In this document: positions 8,056 to 17,412 of the stretch, piece by piece | How positions within the stretch are numbered: the first letter of the stretch is position 1 | How the letters are laid out: each line of letters opens with the position of its first letter | NCBI RefSeq assembly: GCF_001434575.1 | Contig: NZ_AZDA01000093.1 | Span: forward strand, 89,469-153,468 | DNA from: Loigolactobacillus bifermentans DSM 20003 | GTDB taxonomy: Bacteria > Bacillota > Bacilli > Lactobacillales > Lactobacillaceae | DNA: 64,000 nt | Direction of reading: 5' to 3' | Program-made: the position numbers and the translations under genes | Notes under the pieces: model-generated | Databases searched by the model: none | What the model saw: the letters and a program-made list of their open reading frames with translations, nothing else | What the model was told of the DNA's origin: nothing

Positions 8056-9699
8056 TTAAAGGTGGTGTTGCAGCGTTGCCAAACTGGCTGCTAATTCAGT
8101 TGGCAAAGAATCAGTTGATTGTGTTTGATAATCGGTAAGCCAATCTAAGCGAAACTGTAAATGCTGCTGAAGTTGTTGTTTTGCCTGGGCCGACAGTGTA
8201 TGCAGTGGAAATTCAGGGAGTTGCGCCCAACTTAACTGGGCTTGTGAATCAATGGGTTGCCAGGTGATTTGCCGTTGAACGATTTGTTCCAGACCAGCAA
8301 GTGTCACTTCTTTCGGGATATCTTGACCTTGAAATTGACCGGTATTTAAAATGTAGCAGGCCACTTGCTGTTGCTCAAATAGCTGTTTGAAATCTGCATA
8401 GTCTTCGGATAGTGGGTAAACTCGAAACGGATTGGCAAACGGTTCAATGACCAAAGCAGTTCGATCAACATTGCCAACCAAATTTTCAGCGGAGGAGCGT
8501 TTGGTCGCCAAGGTTGCCCCAAAGGCAGCTGCCAGGGTCGGGTCATTGACTTTGACAATTGGGGGTAAGGCGTCATCTTTCATGATCCAGCAAATGGCAT
8601 TGATCTTACTAGGCTCTTCATCGACACGGTTGGTAGAGGCAAAGCGTGATTTAACCGTGCGGCCATTGCCATTACGCAGGTCTTCTGTAACCAGCACTTT
8701 TTGTTGTTGCTGATTGACCGTGACCCCCACATTCATGAGTGTCATGAAATATTTGGTTTCAGGCGTTCCACTTGGGTAGTCGTTTGTTTTATCGAAATAG
8801 GCCGGTTCGAGTGCCACAGAATGACCATCAGTTTTGGAAATAACAAAGGCGTCATCGTGTAAAACGGTAATATCAAAGTGGCCTTGGTGTTTGGCATGGG
8901 TTAAGGTTGATTTGCCGGAGCCTGATAGCCCAAACATAGCAAAGACTTGATCAGATCGGTTTTTAAAATGAAAGGCTTTTTCACCACCATGACAAGCAAC
9001 AAAACCGTTGCGGTGTGCTAAAGCCCAAGCCAATGTTAACGTTGCTTTTTTTAATTCACCGAAGTAGCGCAACCCTAGGATGGCAGCGCAATTGTGGACT
9101 GGATCAAATAAGGTTAAGCCGTTCGGATAGTCTGGATGGTGAAAATTGGGATCCGCATAGAGATACAGATCACCTTCTGGATAAGCCTGTGAGGTGGCGT
9201 ATTGGATAGCATAATCGGTTGTGAACACTTGGAAATTTAAAAGGTACGAAAGCAAGTTTGCTTCAAAGCCTTTTGGCAGGGCAAGGTGGGCCTTTACCAT
9301 AAAGCTTGGCGCAAGCCCGACCACGACCTCAGTTTGATAAAAGGCTTGTGAATGGCCTTGATAAATTGCTTCACGTAATAGCTTTACGAAAGGGGCATTA
9401 ACGTCATTCGGTGCCGTTAAAATATGACGTGCAGCAGCTGTTCGACCGACAACAGCACCATGATTGTCGACTAGCATTTTGGCGTCAGCCGGTAATCCTA
9501 ATTTAGCGGCTTGATAAATTGGTAAATCAGTGACAATGGTATTGGGTGCGTGCGCGGCAAGTTGATAGGCCGTTGTCAGATCTTGCACAGCAGTCATATT
9601 ATTTTGGTAAAAAGCAGTTTCAATGGTCGTTCGGGTTGCTGAAAATAGTGGATTATGACGTCGAATTTGAGCTTCTGAGAAAAATTGTTGTGTGGTCAT
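8056..9699 (-). CDS. pckA: Phosphoenolpyruvate carboxykinase (ATP)
   Basis: Cytosolic enzyme interconverting oxaloacetate plus ATP with PEP, CO2 and ADP. 547 residues, normal for the ATP class. The nucleotide loop GLSGSGKS is at residues 257-264 and the metal-binding VLHDDAF at 279-285; ALRYFGELKKATLT-type and the C-terminal IEPFANPFRVYPLSEDY segments also fit. ATG 9699 follows AGGAGG. A single-gene unit on the minus strand, between a terminator and a cre box at 9769-9784, so carbon catabolite control by CcpA is likely. In lactobacilli it may run toward oxaloacetate/aspartate supply rather than sugar synthesis; direction cannot be read from sequence. Confidence 0.95.
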   Translation of the reverse strand: MTTQQFFSEAQIRRHNPLFSATRTTIETAFYQNNMTAVQDLTTAYQLAAHAPNTIVTDLPIYQAAKLGLPADAKMLVDNHGAVVGRTAAARHILTAPNDVNAPFVKLLREAIYQGHSQAFYQTEVVVGLAPSFMVKAHLALPKGFEANLLSYLLNFQVFTTDYAIQYATSQAYPEGDLYLYADPNFHHPDYPNGLTLFDPVHNCAAILGLRYFGELKKATLTLAWALAHRNGFVACHGGEKAFHFKNRSDQVFAMFGLSGSGKSTLTHAKHQGHFDITVLHDDAFVISKTDGHSVALEPAYFDKTNDYPSGTPETKYFMTLMNVGVTVNQQQQKVLVTEDLRNGNGRTVKSRFASTNRVDEEPSKINAICWIMKDDALPPIVKVNDPTLAAAFGATLATKRSSAENLVGNVDRTALVIEPFANPFRVYPLSEDYADFKQLFEQQQVACYILNTGQFQGQDIPKEVTLAGLEQIVQRQITWQPIDSQAQLSWAQLPEFPLHTLSAQAKQQLQQHLQFRLDWLTDYQTQSTDSLPTELAASLATLQHHL

Positions 9700-9768
9700 A
9701 GGCGATTCCTCCTGATAGGCAGTTTTTGAGAATGGATGTAGGTGCTGGTTTATGGCGATTTTTTATTT

Positions 9769-9784
9769 AAGAATTCGCTTACAT
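9769..9784 (-). promoter_or_regulatory. cre box (CcpA site) upstream of pckA
   Basis: On the minus strand ATGTAAGCGAATTCTT matches the cre consensus WTGNAARCGNWWWCAW at 15 of 16 positions. It sits about 70 bp before the pckA start and next to a weak promoter (TTGTTT, 16 bp, TAATGT on the minus strand), where CcpA would repress. Confidence 0.65.
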
Positions 9785-9957
9785 TAATTTTAACATGATT
9801 TTAAACAACTAGCCGGTTTAACAGCTGACGGTTAAGGCTGATTTAAGCTAAAATCGTTAAACTATTATCCGGTAATCGCGACGACTAAGACTGGTTGCAC
9901 TGGCATGAATATGGCATAATAAGATTATTCAGTAATTTTAGTGAAAGAGGTGGGCCT

Positions 9958-10338
9958 GTGGCTCAAGTTGAGACTTGGCATCTATTTTTTGATGCAACTA
10001 AATTTAGCCAAACCGATGTGGCGGCCTTTACAAAAGGAATTTTGGCAGATGGTGATTTTGGTGGTTATCCCATTCAACGATTAGATTTTGATCATGCAAC
10101 ATCTGAGTTGTTGTTTTTAACCTTTGTCTTTACCGCACCTGCGCCACCTAAACGTGCGTTGCGGGAACAAATGGCCAAATACTTGTATGCGCGGATGCTA
10201 CATCCAGAAAAGTTGGATACCAAACAATATTATGATGTACTTAATCAGTCGATCGAAGACCTAGGAATTGAATTTTATGAGTATCCAGATGATACACTAG
10301 ACATTATGTATTGGGGTCAAGCAACTCATGGCAACTAG
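9958..10338 (+). CDS. Small acidic protein of unknown function
   Basis: 126 residues from GTG 9958, chosen because AAAGAGGTG lies just upstream. I do not recognise the family. The protein is soluble-looking, rich in Phe, Tyr and Asp, with no signal peptide or membrane helix: WHLFFDATKF near the start, a central FLTFVFTAPAPPKRALREQM, and a C-terminal IEFYEYPDDTLDIMYWG. Its stop overlaps the start of the following 3-methyladenine glycosylase gene by 11 bp, so the two are co-translated and precede prmA and rsmE. This suggests a housekeeping rather than mobile context, but gives no function. A weak extended -10 (TGG-CATAAT, 9912-9920) lies upstream. Confidence 0.75.
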   Translation: MAQVETWHLFFDATKFSQTDVAAFTKGILADGDFGGYPIQRLDFDHATSELLFLTFVFTAPAPPKRALREQMAKYLYARMLHPEKLDTKQYYDVLNQSIEDLGIEFYEYPDDTLDIMYWGQATHGN

Positions 10339-11005
10339 TCAAACGGCGCTGAAACAATTTTTAGCACGCGATACCGTAACAGTTGCCCGTGATTTATTAG
10401 GCTGTCAGTTGCGTTACCAAACGGCACAAGGTGTGTTAGCAGGCTATATTGTGGAAACTGAAGCCTATTTAGGCCAACAGGACCAAGCAGCGCATGCTTA
10501 TGCCGGTCGGCGAACAAAATCAAATCAGGCCCTTTATGCAGCAGCGGGGACGATTTACATTTATTCGATATATGGTCAGTTTTTATTAAACGTGATCACG
10601 CAAGCTGTCAATGTGCCACAGGGTGTTTTGATTCGTGGGTTAGAGCCGTGTTTCGGACAAAACATCATGGCAGCGCATCGTGGTCTAACTGCAACAACAC
10701 CGCAGCTGACCAATGGACCGGGCAAACTGATGCAGGCACTAGGCATTCAAGACTTGACGTTAAATGAGACCTTGTATAATACCGGAACGTTAAGTTTGGA
10801 TTGTCAACAACGACGTTGGCCCCAACGGATTGCAACTTCTGGTCGCATCGGTGTGCCACATAAGGCCAAATGGACGACAGCGCCGCTACGCTTTTATGTG
10901 GCAGGCAATGCCTATGTGTCAAAAATAGCAAAACGCGATTGTCAATCAAATCAAGGTTGGCGTCAGGATGATATGAAGAATGAGGGACAGTATGGAATGG
11001 ACTGA
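10328..11005 (+). CDS. DNA-3-methyladenine glycosylase, MPG/AAG family
   Basis: Base-excision repair glycosylase that removes alkylated purines, of the mammalian-MPG-like fold found in many Bacillota. Family marks: [66 protein letters not shown], and [13 protein letters not shown]. Glu in VETEAYLG is the expected catalytic residue. 225 residues, slightly longer at the C-terminus than usual (about 200). It overlaps the preceding small gene by 11 bp and the following prmA by 14 bp, so all three form one operon with rsmE. Confidence 0.9.
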   Translation: MATSQTALKQFLARDTVTVARDLLGCQLRYQTAQGVLAGYIVETEAYLGQQDQAAHAYAGRRTKSNQALYAAAGTIYIYSIYGQFLLNVITQAVNVPQGVLIRGLEPCFGQNIMAAHRGLTATTPQLTNGPGKLMQALGIQDLTLNETLYNTGTLSLDCQQRRWPQRIATSGRIGVPHKAKWTTAPLRFYVAGNAYVSKIAKRDCQSNQGWRQDDMKNEGQYGMD

Positions 11006-11864
11006 AATTAAGGTGGCCACCACTAATGAAGCTAGCGAGGCGGTCACAAATATTTTAATGGAAGCTGGTGCCAGTGGTGTGGCATTAGATGCAACGGATG
11101 CAGGCAAAATCACTGCTTACTATCCAGAAACAATTTTTGTACCAGAATTATTACCACAAATTCAGCAACGGATTCAAGCTTTACCACAATATGGACTTGC
11201 GATTGGGGCGGCAACAGTAACCACCGCAGCAGTCGATAATCACAGCTGGGCAACTGCTTGGCAAAAATATTATCACCCTGTTCGGCTGACCCGTTATTTA
11301 ACGGTGGCGCCTAGTTGGGAAGCCTATCAGCCGCAACAGGCGCAGGAGCAGGTGATTCGGCTCGATCCGGGTCAGGCCTTTGGAACGGGCACTCATCCGA
11401 CGACCAAACTGGCCTTGGCGGCTTTGGAAATGCAGGTGCGTGGCGGTGAAACCATGTTAGATGTGGGGACTGGCTCAGGGGTACTCAGTATTGCAGCCAA
11501 ACAATTTGGGGTCGGTCCTGTTTATGCCTATGATGTCGATGAGGTTGCAGTTGCATCTGCGCAAACCAACTTTGCATTAAATCCAATTGCCCAAGCGATT
11601 TCAGTTCAGGCCAATGATTTGTTGGCGGGTATTCAACAACCGGCTGATTTGATTGTTGCTAATATTTTGGCAGAGCTTATTGTGCCATTGATTCCACAGG
11701 CAGTGCCATTGTTAAAGCCGAATGGCCATTTGATCTTATCCGGCATTATTGCGGATAAGGTCGATTTGATTAAGGCGACTTTAGCGAAGCACCAGTTAAA
11801 GGTCGTGACAACTTTAAATACAGGTGATTGGTTTGCCTTAATTGCCACTCAGGAGGAAAATTAA
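10992..11864 (+). CDS. prmA: Ribosomal protein L11 methyltransferase
   Basis: SAM-dependent enzyme that trimethylates ribosomal protein L11. 290 residues from ATG 10992 (GAGGGA upstream; begins MEWTEIKV as in the family). The N-terminal recognition domain precedes the methyltransferase core: [22 protein letters not shown] loop [15 protein letters not shown], acidic YAYDVDEVA and the catalytic-region motif [13 protein letters not shown]. Next to rsmE, a frequent pairing in Bacillota; rsmE begins at the base after its stop codon. Confidence 0.95.
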   Translation: MEWTEIKVATTNEASEAVTNILMEAGASGVALDATDAGKITAYYPETIFVPELLPQIQQRIQALPQYGLAIGAATVTTAAVDNHSWATAWQKYYHPVRLTRYLTVAPSWEAYQPQQAQEQVIRLDPGQAFGTGTHPTTKLALAALEMQVRGGETMLDVGTGSGVLSIAAKQFGVGPVYAYDVDEVAVASAQTNFALNPIAQAISVQANDLLAGIQQPADLIVANILAELIVPLIPQAVPLLKPNGHLILSGIIADKVDLIKATLAKHQLKVVTTLNTGDWFALIATQEEN

Positions 11865-12641
11865 ATGCAGCGGTATTTTATTGATACAGCCATGACCGCT
11901 GCGCCAGGCACCACTGTGACGTTAACGGGGGAGATCGCGCATCATATTGTGCGTGTGATGCGGATGGCACCAAAGGACAAAGTAGAATTGGTTTTTCCAC
12001 ACCAACAAGCCTATGTCGCTGAATTAACGCAAACCACACCAACTGTTGCAGCGCGGTTGATCGCACAGCTTTCGTTTAACAGTGAGCTACCAGTTGCGGT
12101 TACCATCGCCTGCGGCTTGTCCAAAAAAGACAAAGCGGATTGGATCGTTCAGAAAGGCACAGAACTAGGGGCACAAGCCTTTGTGTTCTTTGCAAGCACG
12201 TATGCCATTGCCAAATGGGACCCGAAAAAACAGGTTAAAAAATTAGAACGTCTTCAAAAAATTGCCCGTGATGCGGCCCGACAATCACATCGATTAGTGG
12301 TGCCCGAAGTCAGGTATCAAAAGAATGTGACGGCCTTGTGCCAGTTGCCAAAGGATCAGGGTGTGGTAGCCTATGAAGAAGCTGCCAAGGCTGGTGAAAC
12401 GGCCCAACTGGTGCAAGTGACCCAGCAATTAAAGCCGGGGCAGCGTGTGATTGGGGTTTTTGGTCCCGAAGGTGGTTTTGCACCACAGGAAGTCACGCAG
12501 TTAAATGCTGCTGGCTTTACAACCGTTGGACTAGGCCCGCGTATCTTACGAGCCGAAACAGCACCAATGTACTATTTAAGTGCGCTGTCAACCATTTTGG
12601 AATTACAAACACCCGTGGTACAATCAGCATATTCAGAATAA
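11865..12641 (+). CDS. rsmE: 16S rRNA (uracil-1498-N3)-methyltransferase
   Basis: SPOUT-class enzyme methylating U1498 of 16S rRNA. 258 residues, normal length. N-terminal PUA-like domain (HHIVRVMRMAPKDKVEL), then the knotted domain with QKGTELGA, RLQKIARDAARQSHR, and the SAM-binding VIGVFGPEGGFAPQEV and LGPRILRAETAPMYYLSAL. AGGAGG lies directly before the ATG, inside the end of prmA. Last well-known gene of the small unknown-mpg-prmA-rsmE unit. Confidence 0.95.
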   Translation: MQRYFIDTAMTAAPGTTVTLTGEIAHHIVRVMRMAPKDKVELVFPHQQAYVAELTQTTPTVAARLIAQLSFNSELPVAVTIACGLSKKDKADWIVQKGTELGAQAFVFFASTYAIAKWDPKKQVKKLERLQKIARDAARQSHRLVVPEVRYQKNVTALCQLPKDQGVVAYEEAAKAGETAQLVQVTQQLKPGQRVIGVFGPEGGFAPQEVTQLNAAGFTTVGLGPRILRAETAPMYYLSALSTILELQTPVVQSAYSE

Positions 12642-12668
12642 AGAAATAAATTTGTGAGGCGTCGGTCT

Positions 12669-13013
12669 TTGAAAAAATTACGATACTTTTTAGCGCGACC
12701 CAGCGTCAAATACGGTTTGATCAGTCTTTTATTAGCGTTTATTTTACCTTATTTATCACGTACGATTGGCATTAGTCATGTGGTGCGGATTATCTGGTTA
12801 TTTATTGTGATCAATATGATTACTGCCGTGACGATTGGCTATTTAGTTGCACGAAAGCGTCAACCAGTTTGGTTGATTTTGATTTTTCCAGTGCTCTTTA
12901 CACTAGGCGTATACGTCTTTTACGGTCACTATGCTTACTGGTTCGCACCGATTTACCTGTGTCTCAGCTATTTAAGCTACGGTTTGCGCAAGCCAGCACC
13001 GGTTGCAAAATAG
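12669..13013 (+). CDS. Small integral membrane protein, unknown function
   Basis: About 114 residues, three or four hydrophobic helices (GLISLLLAFILPYL, IIWLFIVINMITAVTIGYLV, WLILIFPVLFTLGVYVFY, and a Tyr-rich YWFAPIYLCLSYLSYG), with basic residues at the cytoplasmic ends. I do not recognise a named family. TTG 12669 is preferred since GAGG lies 9 bases before it; GTG 12654 would add five residues (MRRRS) but lacks a binding site. It follows rsmE by 27 bases and may be co-transcribed. A good promoter (13003-13030) overlaps its 3' end. Confidence 0.7.
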   Translation: MKKLRYFLARPSVKYGLISLLLAFILPYLSRTIGISHVVRIIWLFIVINMITAVTIGYLVARKRQPVWLILIFPVLFTLGVYVFYGHYAYWFAPIYLCLSYLSYGLRKPAPVAK

Positions 13014-13030
13014 CGTGGGTTCAGTATAAT
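13003..13030 (+). promoter_or_regulatory. Promoter of rel
   Basis: TTGCAA (13003-13008), 16 bp, TATAAT (13025-13030). The -35 lies within the last codons of the preceding gene. Start of transcription would be near 13037. Confidence 0.6.
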
Positions 13031-13049
13031 TTTAAGTAGATTAGAAACA

Positions 13050-13086
13050 AGCACGTTTACGTTTGTGACGTTATCGTGCTATTTTT
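13050..13086 (+). terminator. Hairpin with T run in the rel leader
   Basis: AGCACG pairs with CGTGCT, and inside it ACGT pairs with ACGT, followed by ATTTTTAT. It could terminate the upstream operon or, being downstream of the predicted rel promoter, act as an attenuator. Confidence 0.5.
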
Positions 13087-13142
13087 ATAAAGTCAGAATT
13101 GTGGGTGAATGCCTACATTAATTGATTAAAGGGTGTGGGGAA

Positions 13143-15383
13143 ATGCCTGACGATAAAATTTATTCGGCAGTTGATATTATGGAATTGGTGCAGACGTACA
13201 TGAATCAAGAACATGTTGCGTTTGTTAAACGTGCACTGGATTTTGCAACCTACGTGCATCGTAATCAATTCCGCCAATCGGGTGAGCCTTACATTATTCA
13301 TCCGATTCAGGTGGCAGCGATTTTAGCAGAGTTGAAAATGGATCCTGAGACGGTGGCCTCAGGCTTTTTGCATGATGTGGTAGAAGATACCAATATTACG
13401 TTAGGCGACTTAAATGAGCTGTTTGGGAAAGATGTTGCGGTGATCGTGGATGGCGTGACTAAATTAAGCAAGATCCAGTACGTCGCACACAAAGACGAAC
13501 TGGCTGAAAACCATCGGAAGATGATTTTAGCCATGGCAAAGGATTTGCGTGTGGTGATGGTTAAGTTAGCCGATCGGTTGCACAATATGCGTACGCTGAA
13601 ACACCTACGGCCTGAAAAGCAACGGCGGATCGCAAACGAAACTTTGGAGATTTACGCCCCGTTGGCGGATCGATTAGGGATCAGTCAATTTAAATGGGAA
13701 CTTGAAGATATTGCGTTACGTTATTTAAACCCACAACAATATTATCGGATCGTTCATTTAATGAACTCGAAACGGACCCAACGGCAAGCGTACATTAATG
13801 AAGCAATCGATAAAATTGAAGTGGCACTTAAGGAATTTCATATTAAATATGAGATCTATGGTCGCCCAAAGCATATTTACTCTATTTATAAAAAAATGCG
13901 TGATAAGCATAAGCAATTTGAAGAAATTTATGACTTGCTTGCCATTCGTGTGATCGTAGATTCAATTAAGGATTGTTACGCCGTTTTAGGGGCGATCCAT
14001 ACCAAATGGAAGCCAATGCCAGGCCGGTTTAAAGACTATATTGCGATGCCTAAAGCCAATATGTACCAATCGTTGCATACCACTGTGATTGGACCCCAAG
14101 GGCGGCCGTTGGAAATTCAGATTCGAACGGAAGAAATGCATCAAGTGGCTGAATATGGGGTTGCCGCACATTGGGCCTACAAAGAAGGCAAACGGGATGA
14201 AGTGAAGTATGACTCGAATGGACATAAAATCGACATGTTCCGAGAAATTTTGGAATTAGGGGATGAAACGTCTAACGCAGCCGACTTTATGGAAGGCGTT
14301 AAAGGCGACATTTTTTCAGACCGGGTTTATGTGTTCACCCCTAAAGGCGATGTTTACGAGTTATCCAAAGGTTCTGGACCACTTGATTTTGCCTATACCA
14401 TTCATACAGAGGTCGGTAATAAAACGGTGGGTGCCAAGGTCAATGGCAAAATTGTGCCTTTAAATTATCAGCTTAAAAATGGTGATATTGTTGATATTTT
14501 AACGTCACCGAATTCAACCCCTAGCCGTGATTGGATCAATTTAGTAAATACCAGCAAAGCGCGTAATAAGATCAAACGCTTCTTTAAACAGGCGGATCGC
14601 GAACAAAATATTGAAAAAGGCCGCGATATGTTAGAGCGTCAGTTAACGGACATGGGCTTTTTACCAAAAGACTTTTTAAGTCGCAATGTGTTACAAAAAT
14701 CTTTAAATCGTTTTAATTTTAATACTGAAGAAGAGCTGTTAGCGGCGGTGGGCTATGGTGAATTGTCACCACTGATTGTCAGCAATCGGTTGACTGAAAA
14801 GGCGCGTAAAGAACGTGAAAAAGCGGCACAAGCGCAACAGGCCAAAGAAGTGCTGGTTGAAAAAACCACCACGCCTGTTAAAGCCAAGAATCACCCTAAG
14901 GAAGCTCCTGCACCGTTAAAAATCAAACATGAAGGCGGCGTGGTGATTCAGGGTGTTGATAATTTACTGGTCCATTTAAGCAAATGTTGTAATCCAGTAC
15001 CTGGTGATAAAATTGTCGGTTATGTGACCAAAGGTCGTGGGGTATCCATTCATCGTGCTGATTGTCCGAATGTGTTAGGCGCCAGTGATACTGTGAACCG
15101 GCTCATTGATGTGGCTTGGGAAGATACCGCTAATCGTGGAACAAGTTATGATACTGACTTAGAAATTTACGGTTATAATCGTTCGAGCCTCTTGACAGAC
15201 GTGTTACAGACGTTAAATGCACAAACAAAAAATTTAACGTCTGTTAGTGGTAAAGTGGATCACGATAATATGGCGACTATTCACGTTACCGTTGCGATTT
15301 TAAACTTAAGCCACTTAACCCGCTTGATCGATAGTATTAAAAATATTCCAGATGTTTATAGTGTTAAACGGGCTGGGGAATAA
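13143..15383 (+). CDS. rel: Bifunctional (p)ppGpp synthetase/hydrolase Rel
   Basis: Stringent-response enzyme making and degrading (p)ppGpp on ribosomes sensing uncharged tRNA. 746 residues from ATG 13143 (GTGGGGA upstream). Domains in order: hydrolase HD domain with His77-Asp78 in FLHDVVED; synthetase with YGRPKHIYSIYKKM and EIQIRTEEMHQVAEYGVAAHWAYKEG; TGS (VFTPKGDVYELSKGSGPLDFAY); a zinc-finger region with SKCCNPVPGD near residue 620; C-terminal ACT domain. Both active sites look intact, as expected for the long Rel of Gram-positives. dtd follows 13 bases later, the usual rel-dtd operon. Confidence 0.96.
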   Translation: MPDDKIYSAVDIMELVQTYMNQEHVAFVKRALDFATYVHRNQFRQSGEPYIIHPIQVAAILAELKMDPETVASGFLHDVVEDTNITLGDLNELFGKDVAVIVDGVTKLSKIQYVAHKDELAENHRKMILAMAKDLRVVMVKLADRLHNMRTLKHLRPEKQRRIANETLEIYAPLADRLGISQFKWELEDIALRYLNPQQYYRIVHLMNSKRTQRQAYINEAIDKIEVALKEFHIKYEIYGRPKHIYSIYKKMRDKHKQFEEIYDLLAIRVIVDSIKDCYAVLGAIHTKWKPMPGRFKDYIAMPKANMYQSLHTTVIGPQGRPLEIQIRTEEMHQVAEYGVAAHWAYKEGKRDEVKYDSNGHKIDMFREILELGDETSNAADFMEGVKGDIFSDRVYVFTPKGDVYELSKGSGPLDFAYTIHTEVGNKTVGAKVNGKIVPLNYQLKNGDIVDILTSPNSTPSRDWINLVNTSKARNKIKRFFKQADREQNIEKGRDMLERQLTDMGFLPKDFLSRNVLQKSLNRFNFNTEEELLAAVGYGELSPLIVSNRLTEKARKEREKAAQAQQAKEVLVEKTTTPVKAKNHPKEAPAPLKIKHEGGVVIQGVDNLLVHLSKCCNPVPGDKIVGYVTKGRGVSIHRADCPNVLGASDTVNRLIDVAWEDTANRGTSYDTDLEIYGYNRSSLLTDVLQTLNAQTKNLTSVSGKVDHDNMATIHVTVAILNLSHLTRLIDSIKNIPDVYSVKRAGE

Positions 15384-15396
15384 GGGAGTCTTTTAA

Positions 15397-15843
15397 ATGC
15401 GAGTGGTATTACAACGTGTTGCTGCTGCCCAAGTCGCAATTGACCATCAAATCGTCGGTCAAATTAAAAAAGGGTATTTGTTGCTGGTGGCATTTGCGGA
15501 TCAGGATACTGAAGCTGATTTAGATTTTTATGTTCATAAAATCGCTAATTTGCGGGTATTTGAAGATGAAAATGGCAAAATGAACTTAAACATTCAACAA
15601 GTATCCGGTGCCATCTTATCGGTATCACAGTTTACGCTGTATGCGGATACACAACACGGTAATCGCCCTGGTTTTAGCCAAGCAGGGGCGCCTGCTTTTG
15701 CAGAACAATGTTACCAAAGCTTTAATCAAAAACTTGCTGCCACTGGATTACCGGTTGCAACTGGTCATTTTGGTGCTGATATGCAAGTTAGTCTGGTCAA
15801 TGATGGACCTGTGACGATTATTTTTGATTCTGCACAACGTTAG
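15397..15843 (+). CDS. dtd: D-aminoacyl-tRNA deacylase
   Basis: Frees tRNA mischarged with D-amino acids or glycine. 148 residues, standard length. Both signature motifs are present: [10 protein letters not shown] and the GP-containing end [11 protein letters not shown], where Gly-Pro forms the chiral selection site. The stretch [15 protein letters not shown] at the start is typical. ATG follows GGGAG. Co-transcribed with rel. Confidence 0.96.
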   Translation: MRVVLQRVAAAQVAIDHQIVGQIKKGYLLLVAFADQDTEADLDFYVHKIANLRVFEDENGKMNLNIQQVSGAILSVSQFTLYADTQHGNRPGFSQAGAPAFAEQCYQSFNQKLAATGLPVATGHFGADMQVSLVNDGPVTIIFDSAQR

Positions 15844-15934
15844 AAAATGATTTACAGAGTTTTCAAAAAACGGTATGCTTAAAAGTGCGCAGTGTCGCAA
15901 TGAATTATGTTTTTGAAAAGGAAGTGGCAAGTAC

Positions 15935-16567
15935 GTGTATTTAGGTGTGGTCTGGGATTTTGATGGAACGTTGTATGATACTTATACGGCCATTATGAAA
16001 GCTTTAACGCAAACATTACAAGAGATCAATGTCACCTTTGATCGACAAGAACTTTATCGAACAATCAAAGAAGGGTCAGTGCATGGTGTATTGGAAAAAT
16101 ACGCTGCACAGCAACAACTTGCTGCACCAGCATTAGTTGCACATTATCACGACATAGAGCAACAATATCAAAGCGCACCACAACCATTACCCAGTGCGCT
16201 TGAGGCATGTCAAGCTGTTGTGGCAGCTGGCGGCCAAAATTTCTTGCTGACCCATCGCGACCGGTCAGCGCTTGCTTATTTAAAAAATGATGGCTTATTG
16301 GATTTATTTACGGACTTTGTAACGAGTGATCAGGCGTTTAAACGTAAACCGGATCCAGAATCATTAAATTATTTAGTCGATAAGTATGATTTGCCTCGCG
16401 CCCAAACGCTAATGGTTGGGGATCGTTTGCTTGATGTACAAGCAGGCATTAATGCCGGGGTCAAAACCTGTTTTTATGATATTGATGGGTTCCATAATGT
16501 GTCACAGGCAACCATTACAATTCAGCAGCTTTCTGATTTAATTCCTTATTTTCAGAATACAAAATAA
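15935..16567 (+). CDS. HAD-superfamily phosphatase, phosphoglycolate phosphatase-like
   Basis: 210 residues from GTG 15935 with AAAAGGAAG upstream. Haloacid dehalogenase motifs: WDFDGTLYDT (nucleophile Asp8, acid Asp10), LLTHRDRS (motif II), KRKPDPES (motif III Lys) and MVGDRLLDVQAG (motif IV). A helical cap lies between motifs I and II, so subfamily IA. Such enzymes remove phosphate from small sugar phosphates or nucleotides; the substrate cannot be told. About 90 bases after dtd with no clear terminator. Confidence 0.8.
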   Translation: MYLGVVWDFDGTLYDTYTAIMKALTQTLQEINVTFDRQELYRTIKEGSVHGVLEKYAAQQQLAAPALVAHYHDIEQQYQSAPQPLPSALEACQAVVAAGGQNFLLTHRDRSALAYLKNDGLLDLFTDFVTSDQAFKRKPDPESLNYLVDKYDLPRAQTLMVGDRLLDVQAGINAGVKTCFYDIDGFHNVSQATITIQQLSDLIPYFQNTK

Positions 16568-16590
16568 GATTACGAAACAATCAATAAGAT

Positions 16591-16599
16591 ATGTTATAA
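16591..16599 (+). promoter_or_regulatory. Extended -10 promoter of azlCD
   Basis: TGT-TATAAT, an extended -10 element, about 40 bases before azlC. No convincing -35 at 17 bp. Confidence 0.5.
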
Positions 16600-16638
16600 T
16601 CACAAGGGTTTTGTTTGCTAATATCTGGAGGCATTCTT

Positions 16639-17412
16639 TTGGAAAAAGAAAATAAGGCTTGGCTTGATGTCTTGAAAATTGCGATGCCGCTGTGTTTAAG
16701 CTATATTCCGATTGGGTTAGCTTGTGGGATTTTATTGCATACATCTGGCTTTAATATTTTATTAACGGGACTTGTTTCGATTTTAGTCTTTTCTGGTGGG
16801 GCACAATTTTTGCTAGCGTCAATGCTAGCAATTCACGCACCAATGTTACAGGTGCTGATTATGTTGTTATTCCTGGAATTGCGGTATGCGCTTTTATCGG
16901 CGAGTTTATCACCATACCTACGTAAAGAACCGTTAGGATTTTTAATTTATTTTGCAAGTTCAATGAATGACGAAAACTATGCGATCAATTATTTAAAATT
17001 TGCAACTGATAAAAAGTGGAATGGCCATAAAGCCGTTATGGTGAACCATTATTCGCTGTTGTTTTGGACGGTTAGTAATATGGTGGGGTCAACGATCGGT
17101 AACTTGATTCATTTTAATGTCAGTATCGTCAACTTTACGCTTGCTGCGTTGTTTGGCTACATGTTGGTCATGCAGATCAAAAACTGGTTATCTGTACTGG
17201 TATCATTGGGATCCGGTATTTTAGCTGTTATTTTGATGTTGCTGTTAAAGAGCACCATGGGCTTAGTCATTGCAACCTTGGTTGCGTCATTTGCCGGCTT
17301 TTTGGTTGAACACGCCTTAGAGGGGAAAAAGAAGCCATTCTTACTCACGAGTATTCGACTGCGACGTCGGGGACAAATGAAGGGAATGGCGAAGGAGGAT
17401 GATCAGGATTAA
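16639..17412 (+). CDS. azlC: AzlC, large subunit of branched-chain amino acid exporter
   Basis: Inner-membrane protein of the AzlC/YgaZ family; with AzlD it exports branched-chain amino acids or analogues. 257 residues from TTG 16639, preceded by TGGAGG. Typical features are the N-terminal PLCLSYIPIGLACGIL, VFSGGAQFLLASML, and LFLELRYALLSASLSPYL. Several membrane helices follow, with a basic C-terminus. Its stop overlaps the azlD start (TAATG). Confidence 0.9.
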   Translation: MEKENKAWLDVLKIAMPLCLSYIPIGLACGILLHTSGFNILLTGLVSILVFSGGAQFLLASMLAIHAPMLQVLIMLLFLELRYALLSASLSPYLRKEPLGFLIYFASSMNDENYAINYLKFATDKKWNGHKAVMVNHYSLLFWTVSNMVGSTIGNLIHFNVSIVNFTLAALFGYMLVMQIKNWLSVLVSLGSGILAVILMLLLKSTMGLVIATLVASFAGFLVEHALEGKKKPFLLTSIRLRRRGQMKGMAKEDDQD

